Assembly (NCBI RefSeq): GCF_001076885.1
Contig: NZ_JVDT01000153.1
Span: 1 to 46,414, forward strand
Direction: 5' to 3'
From: Bacillus sp. 522_BSPC
GTDB lineage: Bacteria; Bacillota; Bacilli; Bacillales; Cytobacillaceae
DNA: 46,414 nucleotides
Shown here: positions 34,433 through 41,787 of the stretch, one piece after another
How the letters are laid out: every line of letters begins with the position of its first letter
Position numbering within the stretch: position 1 is the stretch's first letter
Made by a program: the position numbers and the translations under genes
Notes under the pieces: generated by a model
Database searches by the model: none
Told to the model about the DNA's origin: nothing
What the model saw: the letters and a program-made list of their open reading frames with translations, nothing else

Positions 34433-35008
34433 TTAATTGTTAATTATTGTAATATTAGATAATTTAATAAAAACATTTGTGATAACTTTTGCGATTAATG
34501 CTATAGATAAATAATATCCGATACTGTATAGAAAATTAACGTTTCCGTACATCTTAAGTAGCCCTAACTTTACTGAAATTGGATCACAAACTAAGGCGAA
34601 GACCATAGCAGCAAAGAAGAGATAAAAATAGTAGTTTTTTTTCTTATTTAATGTCCATTGATATACTAACATATATGTGACTGGCACCACAGATGCGTCA
34701 AAGGATGCACTGGGAATTAGCGGAATTAAGGAAATAGGATAGTTCCAAATTCCGGTATTAATTCCTATTAAATTTATATAATGACCAAAAATATGCACGC
34801 TATATCCATAAAATCCAATTACAAAAATCTTTTCCTTATCAATTTTCCATATCACAAGTATCAATGGAACAAAAAAGAGGAGGACCAATAACCAAAATTC
34901 AAAAGTTGTATAAAGGGAATAATCTAACCAATTATCTACAAAAGCTTTGGTAGACTCTTTTCTCAATTTCACCGCCTTGTCAAATAGTTCAATACGAGAA
35001 TCTGACAT
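34433..35008 (-). CDS. integral membrane protein, CBO0543-like
   Basis: A 191-residue protein with a charged cytoplasmic N-terminus (RIELFDKAVKLRKESTKAF) and about five helices. The layout, with conserved-looking GIWNYPISLIPLIPSASFDASVVP and CDPISVKLGLLKMYG, resembles CBO0543-family membrane proteins of Bacillaceae. AAAGGATGG precedes the start. No function is established. It lies about 515 bases from the similar protein at 33429-33917 on the same strand. Confidence 0.6.
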   Translation of the reverse strand: MSDSRIELFDKAVKLRKESTKAFVDNWLDYSLYTTFEFWLLVLLFFVPLILVIWKIDKEKIFVIGFYGYSVHIFGHYINLIGINTGIWNYPISLIPLIPSASFDASVVPVTYMLVYQWTLNKKKNYYFYLFFAAMVFALVCDPISVKLGLLKMYGNVNFLYSIGYYLSIALIAKVITNVFIKLSNITIINN

Positions 35009-35178
35009 CTAACCATCCTTTTATCGATATTTTTTTAATTTAAGTAATTTTTTCTTGTTTGAATTATATTATTGGTCACTATAAAAATTTTATCCCCCCT
35101 ATTCTCTGTATTGGATGCATTACCTCTATCAAAAGGATAAAAAAAGTATCATTTGAAGACATCGTTTAACAACCAAAA

Positions 35179-35222
35179 GACCCACCCCTTAGATATTTTC
35201 AAATCATTCAAAGGTGGGTTTC
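35179..35222 (-). terminator. terminator of the ZIP-like gene
   Basis: GACCCACC pairs with GGTGGGTT across a loop that contains further A/T pairing; TCTTTTGGTTG follows on the minus strand. Confidence 0.5.
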
Positions 35223-35281
35223 ACTTATAACCTTGCTCTCCTAAATCCGCTTTATAATACCTTATTGCACTGTGGACATTC

Positions 35282-36022
35282 CTATTTCCCCCTTAGCTCA
35301 ATAAGCAATAACAAGACAGAATAACTCACCAAACCAAGAAAAAAAGCAACGAAACTGCTCTCTCTTTCTTCTGGCAACTCTTCCTTTAGTACATTTAATA
35401 TTATCCCACCTGCCAAGAATGCTGTGAGCAATGAGATATAAACTTCTTTTAATTCTGTAAATACTCCAACCACCCATCCTAATAATATTGCCAATGTCAG
35501 TAACCATCTTCCAAAATGGTCATATATTTCTTTGTGATCTTTCCTTAGACTGTGATCATTGGTAACAAAATGAACCGCCATTGCTAAGAAGTAGAAAAAC
35601 ATCCCCCAATGACTTTTATATGTTTCTCTAATCAAAAGGTAGCCTATTAGCGCATTATATACAAAAAAAGATGTTATATGAATCCAAAATACACCGGGTT
35701 TCGTTTTTTTCATACCACTTTCTTTTTTTGAATTCTTCACCATTCTTTCTAGTCCATAGAAAATAGTCAATCCCAGTAGAGCTATCAGATAGGCGTGATT
35801 CTCAAATAGGTGAAAGACTCCTTTAGCTCCTGCTTGCTCCAATACTCTTTGATGTTTACTTAATTCGGGCAATAGATGGATAAATACATAAGAAACAGCA
35901 ATCCCTCCCGCAATGGAGAGAAACCTACTTCTAGGTGAATCTTTGATAAACTTCATTGCTTTAGAAAAGAAATGAATAAAAATAAAGCCAATTGCAAAAA
36001 CAAAACTTAGACTAATCGTCAT
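35282..36022 (-). CDS. ZIP-like membrane protein
   Basis: A 246-residue membrane protein with about seven or eight helices. AGGIAVSYVFIHLLPEL, HFVTNDHSLRKDH and LTAFLAGGIILNVLKEELPEE recall the metal-binding helices of ZIP-family zinc/iron transporters (His and Glu in a helix, then a second His-rich segment). It is shorter and more divergent than typical bacterial ZIP proteins, so transport is not assured. GGGTGGG lies upstream of ATG 36022. There is no metal-regulator gene beside it. Confidence 0.65.
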   Translation of the reverse strand: MTISLSFVFAIGFIFIHFFSKAMKFIKDSPRSRFLSIAGGIAVSYVFIHLLPELSKHQRVLEQAGAKGVFHLFENHAYLIALLGLTIFYGLERMVKNSKKESGMKKTKPGVFWIHITSFFVYNALIGYLLIRETYKSHWGMFFYFLAMAVHFVTNDHSLRKDHKEIYDHFGRWLLTLAILLGWVVGVFTELKEVYISLLTAFLAGGIILNVLKEELPEERESSFVAFFLGLVSYSVLLLLIELRGK

Positions 36023-36196
36023 TTAAATCCCACCCAATTTTTAGTTATGTACATTAAATAACCTAAATCTACATAACAAAACCATACTCGGAAGATTACA
36101 ACCTATCTACTCTGCTCATTTTAAGAATATTCTTCTTTAACTTTCCAATTCTATTCCAGTAAAACCTTGAAGATTCCTATGCTAAAAGAGCATTAA

Positions 36197-36643
36197 TTAT
36201 CTAAGTTTTTCTTTCACTTGGTTTAAGTGGTGGATATCGTGTTCCAAAAATATTTCAATGAATTTTTCTGGTGAAAATGAGTTTGGCTCATTTTCGATAT
36301 AAAATTCGATATCCCTATCAAGCTCTTTTAACTCTTTCACTAATTGTTTCCGTGTTTTTGCGAAATCATCGATTATCTCCCTAACATTTTTATATTTCTT
36401 TAAATGGGCGACAGCTTCCTTGTTATGTAAATCGTGATTGGGAAAAGGCGGTAAAACCATCTCGTTAGCCATCAAAGGTACCATCTTTTCTAATATAAAT
36501 TTATCCCAATAAAACAAATGTCCCACTATCTCTCTAATGGACCACTTTCCTTCTGAAATAGGTTCATTAAGGATTTTTTCAGGATAGTCCTTTAATTCAA
36601 ATAATTTTTCAATTATGTCTTCATATTGATTGATTTTATTCAT
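36197..36643 (-). CDS. DinB-family protein
   Basis: A 148-residue four-helix-bundle protein of the DinB/YfiT type: GKWSIREIVGHLFYWDKFI holds the first metal-ligand His, and EIFLEHDIHHLNQVKEKL near the end holds the other two. Family members include thiol transferases that use bacillithiol, but many are uncharacterised. A G-rich ribosome site precedes ATG 36643. It is a single gene. Confidence 0.85.
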   Translation of the reverse strand: MNKINQYEDIIEKLFELKDYPEKILNEPISEGKWSIREIVGHLFYWDKFILEKMVPLMANEMVLPPFPNHDLHNKEAVAHLKKYKNVREIIDDFAKTRKQLVKELKELDRDIEFYIENEPNSFSPEKFIEIFLEHDIHHLNQVKEKLR

Positions 36644-36773
36644 TTTCTAAGCCCCCCCAAAGTTAGGAAAAAATCAAACGAACGTATGTTCACTTTTATA
36701 ATACAAGAAAATTCAGCTTATTCAACCATGCTACCCTGTTAGTCCAAAGAGAAATGAATTCCTAGATAAAGAT

Positions 36774-36802
36774 GGAGTAGCAAAACTTGTGTTTGCTACT
36801 CC
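36774..36802. terminator. 11-bp stem hairpin
   Basis: GGAGTAGCAAA pairs with TTTGCTACTCC around a 7-base loop. It lies 131 bases upstream of the DinB start on the minus strand. No clear T-run follows, so terminator function is uncertain. Confidence 0.4.
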
Positions 36803-36911
36803 CATTCATACTATATTTTCAGATACAATCATCTACAAATAAATTCTTCTAACTTTTTTAGGAATATTAGGAACTATCAATATATTAAATATACTTTCTT
36901 TTTAAAGAAAG

Positions 36912-36928
36912 GCCTCCGTTACTCTAAG
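36912..36928. repeat. dispersed intergenic motif, copy at 36.9 kb
   Basis: GCCTCCGTTACTCTAAG, close to the copies at 7797 and 12033. In the gap 36644-37206 I also see, at 37083-37206 on the minus strand, about 30 codons of a hydrophobic protein end (ALSLLFPIGFIIGLSLLLVG) without a start, perhaps a gene remnant. Confidence 0.45.
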
Positions 36929-37206
36929 TACATCATTTCACAAAATCTTATACTACTGAAAGAACCTGATTATCGTTTATCTTCCCCTTTTATATTTCTA
37001 TTATTTCAACTAACCCCTTTAGTTACTGAAATAATCAAAAAAAAGAATAACAACTTATGTCAATTTCCTTTAATCAAATATCTATCACATGGAATTATTT
37101 GTATCTGATTTCTTAAATATTCCTACTAAAAGCAAACTTAATCCTATGATAAAACCTATTGGGAATAATAAAGAAAGTGCTAGTTCAATAAGACATTTAA
37201 CGCTTA

Positions 37207-38247
37207 TTACAATAAAAGAGATTTATAAATTTCTCCAATAATCCCTTTCAATTGATGCACACCTAATTCTGCATTCGTCATAATAACGGCACCTTTCTCT
37301 ATGTGTGGGTACGCCACCATCATACATTGAAAACCTACTCCCCATCCCATAGATGTAATTTCTAATTCTTTTTCGGAACCATCTAAAAATACACCTAATC
37401 CAGTCCAGCTTTTTCCTATTTGAGAAGTTATCATTTCTTTAGCTAATCTTTTTGAAATTCCAATTTTACTTTCTCCTTTTAATGCATTCATTAACTCAAG
37501 GACTAGTGTAGCTAAATCTAATGCAGTCGTCCATAATCCTGCAGCTGCAGGATAAGGGTAGATAGGATATTTTTCTTCTACCAACTTACCGTTTTTATTA
37601 TGACCACAAGAAAACTCCTTTTTACCTATCTCGAACATCGTTGTATTTAAATAGCTATTTTCCATTTTCAATGGCTTAAATATTAGCTCATTTACCACAT
37701 GATTAAACTGCTTTTTCGTTACATCTTCTATTAGTTGCTGAATAATACAATAGCCCGCGTCAGAATAATGAAATTCACTTTCTGGCTCGAATTGCACCTC
37801 AATAGGAACTTTACAATAATGGGATTTTCCCTCTAACAATTCAACCATCGAGGGAAACCCTATATCTAAATTCTGTTCAAAAAAACTACCTTCAGGGTCC
37901 TTGATTCCCGATTGATGACTAAGTAAGTTTCTTAAAGTAACTTTTTTATTTTTTGTATATTTATTTTCAGACACTTTCCACGTTACAAGTCTTTCATTTA
38001 CACTTTCATCTAAATCAAGAAGCCCTTCATCCAGTAACTTTATTGCTATTATTCCAGTCAGGAACTTACTAATGGAACATGCACTGAAAATAGAATCATC
38101 ACTTACCTTTCTATCGCTTTTCACTTCAAGTAAACCATAGTTTTTTGTTCCACTGATTTGACCTTCTTCGAATAATGCAATACTTAAACCGTTTACATTA
38201 TAATATTCCATTCGTTCTTCCATATGGATGTTTCGTAAGTTCATCAT
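37207..38247 (-). CDS. class C beta-lactamase-family serine hydrolase
   Basis: A 346-residue enzyme of the beta-lactamase class C/penicillin-binding-protein-like family. The Ser-x-x-Lys motif is FSACSISKFLTG, the Tyr-x-Asn position reads YSDAGY (Asp instead of Asn), and LRNLLSHQSGI is a family marker. There is no signal peptide, so it is cytoplasmic and more likely an esterase or peptidase than a resistance enzyme. Tandem ATG codons at 38247 and 38244 follow GGGGTGAG; the frame is open to 38304. It is a single gene. Confidence 0.85.
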   Translation of the reverse strand: MMNLRNIHMEERMEYYNVNGLSIALFEEGQISGTKNYGLLEVKSDRKVSDDSIFSACSISKFLTGIIAIKLLDEGLLDLDESVNERLVTWKVSENKYTKNKKVTLRNLLSHQSGIKDPEGSFFEQNLDIGFPSMVELLEGKSHYCKVPIEVQFEPESEFHYSDAGYCIIQQLIEDVTKKQFNHVVNELIFKPLKMENSYLNTTMFEIGKKEFSCGHNKNGKLVEEKYPIYPYPAAAGLWTTALDLATLVLELMNALKGESKIGISKRLAKEMITSQIGKSWTGLGVFLDGSEKELEITSMGWGVGFQCMMVAYPHIEKGAVIMTNAELGVHQLKGIIGEIYKSLLL

Positions 38248-38424
38248 TCTCACCCCAGATAACTTTATAATGAAACTATAACACGAATATACGTTCTTAT
38301 ACATATATTTGGAAAAATAATTTTGCTCTGTTTATTGAACAAGAATCGTACACATTTATGTGTAGTTTGGAAATTAATAATTTAAATATGCTTAAATATT
38401 CTTCTTCAAACAACAAAAAACCCA

Positions 38425-38533
38425 CTTTCTGTATGGTTCCAATTCCATACCAAAAAGTGAGTTTTCCCTTATCCTTATCTAGCTTACTCGCCTAAATCGA
38501 CGTTATGATATACTTGCTGCACATCATCTAAAT
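38425..38533. repeat. 109-bp direct repeat, left copy (attL-like)
   Basis: Identical over 109 bases to 40640-40748. It contains the terminator and the last 16 or so codons of the yebC-family gene (ending VDLGE and TAA). Only here is the full 5' arm of the terminator (AAAACCCACTTTC) retained, so this looks like the original 3' end, displaced by an insertion. Confidence 0.85.
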
Positions 38534-38726
38534 TAAGGCTGCTATTTATATTACTATATCAATGTTTTCACTAATCATTTAGTGTATGAAGTTATTAACA
38601 TTTATTATAATTTAAATTATCTAGTCGTTAATGATAATAGGTTTTCTTTGGAAGTTAAAGCTAGATAAAAGAGACATTTTTTCATGAGGATTAGGTTATA
38701 TTCCCCTTTCTCTATAATTTAAAATA

Positions 38727-38760
38727 AAAAGACCCCCACCAGTTAAGGTAAGAGTCCTTT
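38727..38760 (-). terminator. terminator-like hairpin after the MazF-like gene
   Basis: On the minus strand AAAGGACTCTTACC faces GGTGGGGGTCTTT with G-U pairs, followed by TTATTTT. Confidence 0.45.
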
Positions 38761-38793
38761 TAAATGTAATGACAACAACTGCCATTAAACAAT

Positions 38794-38838
38794 ACACCCT
38801 ATCATAGATAGGTGTCAGACGATCACGACAAGGTGATC
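38794..38838. other. twin hairpins in the prophage remnant
   Basis: ACACC-c-TATC pairs with GATAGGTGT (38794-38815), directly followed by GATCAC-GACAAG-GTGATC (38821-38838). Neither is followed by a T-run. The rest of 38534-38969 holds no gene that I can see. Confidence 0.4.
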
Positions 38839-38969
38839 TAACATAATTTATACTCTAATAATAAACAATAACTTTCTTTATGTCAAGAGATAAACATATA
38901 TCCTATCTATGAAAGAGTACGTTATTATTTTATTCAATATTATCAATATTATGCTAGGCGGTCAAAGAT

Positions 38970-39476
38970 TTAATATCCAAACATATACATTAATCTGGAC
39001 TTCAATAATTTCATATCTTTCTTTTCAATATTAAATATCAAATCACCAATACGACTAATGTCTATAGTTTTAATATCTTCACATTTTATAGCTGATAATT
39101 CTTCTAATTCCTTGTATTTATTTTTATATAAAAAGAAATGATTTTTATACTTAGGTATTTTCTTTCCATGAGCCACACTATAAGGGAATTTTGTAGATAT
39201 AGGTATAACCACTACAGTTTCCCCAGTATTTAAGTGATTAGGAGAGACTATTACTGCAGGTCTAGTTTTATTTTTCTCAGCACCCAAATTACCTTTCCCA
39301 AAATTGACCCAATACACTCCACCACGAAAAACATCTCTAATTGGTGGCTTTTTACCTCTTACTTTTGGTTTACTGGCATGTGAATTTAGCATTTTTTCTT
39401 TATCATCCATTAATTTGTATTTTTCAGATAACCATTCTGCTGATTGTCTAATATTCTCATTTTTATTCCACGGCAT
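38970..39476 (-). CDS. PemK/MazF-family toxin-like protein with an N-terminal extension
   Basis: A 168-residue protein. Residues 1-45 are a charged helical extension (NIRQSAEWLSEKYKLMDDKEK). The MazF fold follows: RGGVYWVNFGKG, NKTRPAVIVSPNHLN, VVVIPISTKFPYSV, and a C-terminal DISRIGDLI. MazF proteins are sequence-specific endoribonucleases. No antitoxin gene is adjacent; solitary proteins of this kind occur in prophages. ATG at 39476 follows GGGAGG; the frame is open to 39491. It lies in the prophage remnant next to tail genes. Confidence 0.82.
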   Translation of the reverse strand: MPWNKNENIRQSAEWLSEKYKLMDDKEKMLNSHASKPKVRGKKPPIRDVFRGGVYWVNFGKGNLGAEKNKTRPAVIVSPNHLNTGETVVVIPISTKFPYSVAHGKKIPKYKNHFFLYKNKYKELEELSAIKCEDIKTIDISRIGDLIFNIEKKDMKLLKSRLMYMFGY

Positions 39477-39624
39477 AACTTTACCTCCCATATTTCTCTA
39501 TATTTTACCATATTAAGAGAATAGCAGGGAGGAAATTATTCGAAATAAAGAACATTTTGTCAGTTGTTGCGGTTTCCGGGGAAATCTTTGAGAACTTGGA
39601 AATTTAACTCCGAGTCTTTTTATG

Positions 39625-39925
39625 CTATTCGTTATTTACCATTTCACTAATTGTGTTTTCAAGTTCTTCGATACGCTGCTCTAAAGAAGTTATATAAACC
39701 CTTGCAGTAGGATATACAAGTCCTTTCAAACTAACTCGTAAATCGACAACTTCTGAAGGTTGAGGATTTTCATTAATTAATTTATCCACTTGAGCTTGAA
39801 AACCTTCTCCATATGATTGAACATTTTTTATATGGTACTTCAATACGTTTTAAATTATCATTAAAAAGGTTTCGGTAATCTCTATTTATATTTGTCCCTA
39901 ATGTTGGATAAGGATAATTAGGCAT
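39625..39925 (-). pseudogene. phage baseplate/tail gene (BppU-like N-terminus), frameshifted
   Basis: Starts at ATG 39925 behind GAAAGGAG and reads MPNYPYPTLGTNINRDYRN, the usual opening of small phage tail or baseplate proteins. A one-base shift near 39845 then moves the reading to the frame that continues KNVQSYGEGFQAQVDKLI and VVDLRVSLKGLVYPTARVY, ending in a coiled coil (LEQRIEELENTISEM). The full protein would have about 100 residues and may also be truncated compared with intact phages. Confidence 0.6.
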
Positions 39926-39960
39926 CTATAATACTCCTTTCAAGTAATAAAAGGATACTT

Positions 39961-40125
39961 TTATTTAGTAGTATCCTTTGTTTGTTTCAACTCATTTAAT
40001 TGTCCTTCTAAATCTTGTATGTATGCGTCTTTCATTGCTAAGGTCACCTGTAAATTAGCCAATTGTTGAGCAAGATTCCCCATTACGATTTGTTCATTTA
40101 CAGTAACTTGTTTTTTCTCAGCCAT
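39961..40125 (-). CDS. small phage coiled-coil protein (54 aa)
   Basis: Begins MAEKKQVTVNEQIVMGNLAQ and continues with heptad-like helix to DLEGQLNELKQTKD. The start at 40125 is two bases after the stop of the tail-fibre fragment, as in a tightly packed phage operon, with GGTGAATTGAAA before it. Small proteins of this type stand next to tail genes in Gram-positive phages; no function is known. Confidence 0.6.
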   Translation of the reverse strand: MAEKKQVTVNEQIVMGNLAQQLANLQVTLAMKDAYIQDLEGQLNELKQTKDTTK

Positions 40126-40127
40126 TT

Positions 40128-40502
40128 TCAATTCACCGCCATTTCTAAATCAGCAATTTTATGTTCAGCTTCTTCTAACCTTGTTATTAGTTCTTGAGTA
40201 GCTTTCCTGTTCATAGATAAACCTTTATACATATTAATTGTGTCACCTTTTCTAAGCATAGGTGCCGCTTCTGCAATAAAACCTATTTGTTTATTGTCGT
40301 ATATACCTTCATTTAAATCACTTTTCAAGAAATATGTGAATACCGGATGATCTTTTACAATATCCATACCACTCTCTGAGAATGGTTCGATATTGTCTTT
40401 ATAAAGTACACTAGATGCTGGATTGAATTCGCTCGCATATATTGGTCTATAAGTAACTCCATTACCTTCGTTGTATCCAGCGTGATCTGTAACTCTAACA
40501 GC
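40128..40502 (-). pseudogene. C-terminal fragment of a phage tail-fibre protein with peptidase S74-like chaperone domain
   Basis: The frame is open from 40502 (an in-frame TGA lies just before) to 40128 and reads VRVTDHAGYNEGNGVTYRP, then IGFIAEAAPML and a closing coiled coil (LITRLEEAEHKIADLEM). The IGFIAE motif is the signature of intramolecular chaperone domains (peptidase S74) at the end of phage tail spikes. The N-terminal and main part of the gene is gone, so this is a deletion scar. Confidence 0.7.
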
Positions 40503-40528
40503 TCAGTATACATCATCTAATAACAAAC

Positions 40529-40575
40529 AAAAAACCCACTTTCCATATGAATTTAATTTCATACAAAAAATGAGT
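40529..40575. terminator. terminator-like hairpin (recurring type)
   Basis: AAAACCCACTTTCCATATGA faces TCATACAAAAAATGAGTTTA; same family as the hairpins at 33294 and 38413. Confidence 0.5.
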
Positions 40576-40639
40576 TTAGTTTATCATCATAAATATTATG
40601 ATTTTTGATATAGTATATCGTAGCTTAAGCTCCAACTCC

Positions 40640-40748
40640 CTTTCTGTATGGTTCCAATTCCATACCAAAAAGTGAGTTTTCCCTTATCCTTATCTAGCTT
40701 ACTCGCCTAAATCGACGTTATGATATACTTGCTGCACATCATCTAAAT
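40640..40748. repeat. 109-bp direct repeat, right copy (attR-like)
   Basis: Identical to 38425-38533. This copy now supplies the 3' end of the yebC-family gene and part of its terminator; the 5' arm of the hairpin is cut short at 40640, where the sequence becomes that of the remnant. Confidence 0.85.
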
Positions 40749-41418
40749 CTTCAATCGCATCAATCATTTTCTCGAATTGTGCTTGTGCGTCTGGATCTAA
40801 TGTTACATCGTTTTGTGCAAGCATTGTTAGCTCGGCTACGGTGAATTCTGTTACACCAGCTTGTTTAAATGCTTCTTGTACAGCGTGGAATTGATCTGGC
40901 TCTGCGTATACAATAACAGAATCTTCTTCTTCCATAATATCGCGTACATCTACATCTGCTTCCATTAGAAGCTCTAATGCTTCTTCTTCTGTTTTTCCTT
41001 CTACCCCAATAACGGCTGTTGCATCAAACATATAAGAAACGGAACCACTTACTCCCATGTTTCCACCATTTTTACCAAATGCGGCACGAACATCTGAAGC
41101 TGTTCTGTTTACGTTATTTGTTAAAGCATCAACGATTACCATCGAACCGTTAGGACCAAAGCCTTCATAGCGAAGCTCATCATATGTTTCTTCGGAACCG
41201 CCTTTTGCTTTTTCAATTGCACGGTCAATAATATGTTTTGGTACACTATATGTTTTTGCGCGCTCTAGGACAACTTTTAGCGCTTGATTAGATTCTGGAT
41301 CTGGTTCCCCTTGTTTTGCCGCTACAAAAATTTCACGGCCGAATTTTGCATAAATACGACTAGTATTTGCATCTTTTGAAGCTTTTTTGTCTTTAATATT
41401 GTTCCATTTACGACCCAT
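40699..41418 (-). CDS. YebC/PmpR-family protein
   Basis: A 239-residue protein with the family pattern: [20 protein letters not shown] at the start, [28 protein letters not shown], and [18 protein letters not shown]. YebC proteins were described as DNA-binding regulators; more recent work links members to translation of difficult (for example proline-rich) sequences. Annotated relatives in Bacillus include YeeI. ATG at 41418 lies behind GAAAGAGAG; the frame is open to 41427. Its last codons lie in the 109-bp repeat, so the present 3' end may have been delivered by the inserted element. Confidence 0.93.
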   Translation of the reverse strand: MGRKWNNIKDKKASKDANTSRIYAKFGREIFVAAKQGEPDPESNQALKVVLERAKTYSVPKHIIDRAIEKAKGGSEETYDELRYEGFGPNGSMVIVDALTNNVNRTASDVRAAFGKNGGNMGVSGSVSYMFDATAVIGVEGKTEEEALELLMEADVDVRDIMEEEDSVIVYAEPDQFHAVQEAFKQAGVTEFTVAELTMLAQNDVTLDPDAQAQFEKMIDAIEDLDDVQQVYHNVDLGE

Positions 41419-41744
41419 TATGAACACTCTCTTTCTGCTTATACATTCAACTTATTTATTATAGATAAAAACACAGCATTTCTTCAACTTTTATTGATTG
41501 TATTTCGCGTTTATCTACCTGCCATTTCTTAAAGCCACTAACATTATACATGAAATGGCCATTTTATTCAGCTTTTTGTTAAAAACTTTGTGGCAAAGCT
41601 TAGACAAATTTGTCCAGAGAAAATTCTAACATTACTTTTATATCCGCTATTTAGGCTCCTTCTCTATACATTAGTCGGAAATTCTCCGCTTATTCGTTCT
41701 CCTGCTACTAAAAAATCACAATGAATAATAACAGCGCCTAATAC

Positions 41745-41780
41745 AAAAAACTTGCAACAAATAAAAAGTTACAAGTTTTT
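41745..41780 (-). terminator. terminator of metE
   Basis: AAAAACTTG-c-AAC pairs with GTT-a-CAAGTTTTT around A/T-rich sequence. It lies just past the metE stop. Apart from it, the gap 41428-41787 shows nothing. Confidence 0.65.
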
Positions 41781-41787
41781 ATATCTA

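Larger units (their letters stand above)
38534..40639. mobile_element. prophage remnant inserted at the 3' end of a yebC-family gene
   Basis: The 2.1-kb segment between the direct repeats holds a MazF-like toxin, three phage tail-gene scraps and hairpins, all read on the minus strand. Joining the repeats would restore one intact terminator and gene end. No integrase is left, so the element is a deletion remnant. Confidence 0.7.

Noticed and set aside
37207-38247. Antibiotic-resistance beta-lactamase
   Set aside because: It lacks a signal peptide and has YSD instead of Y-x-N; family membership does not imply drug resistance.
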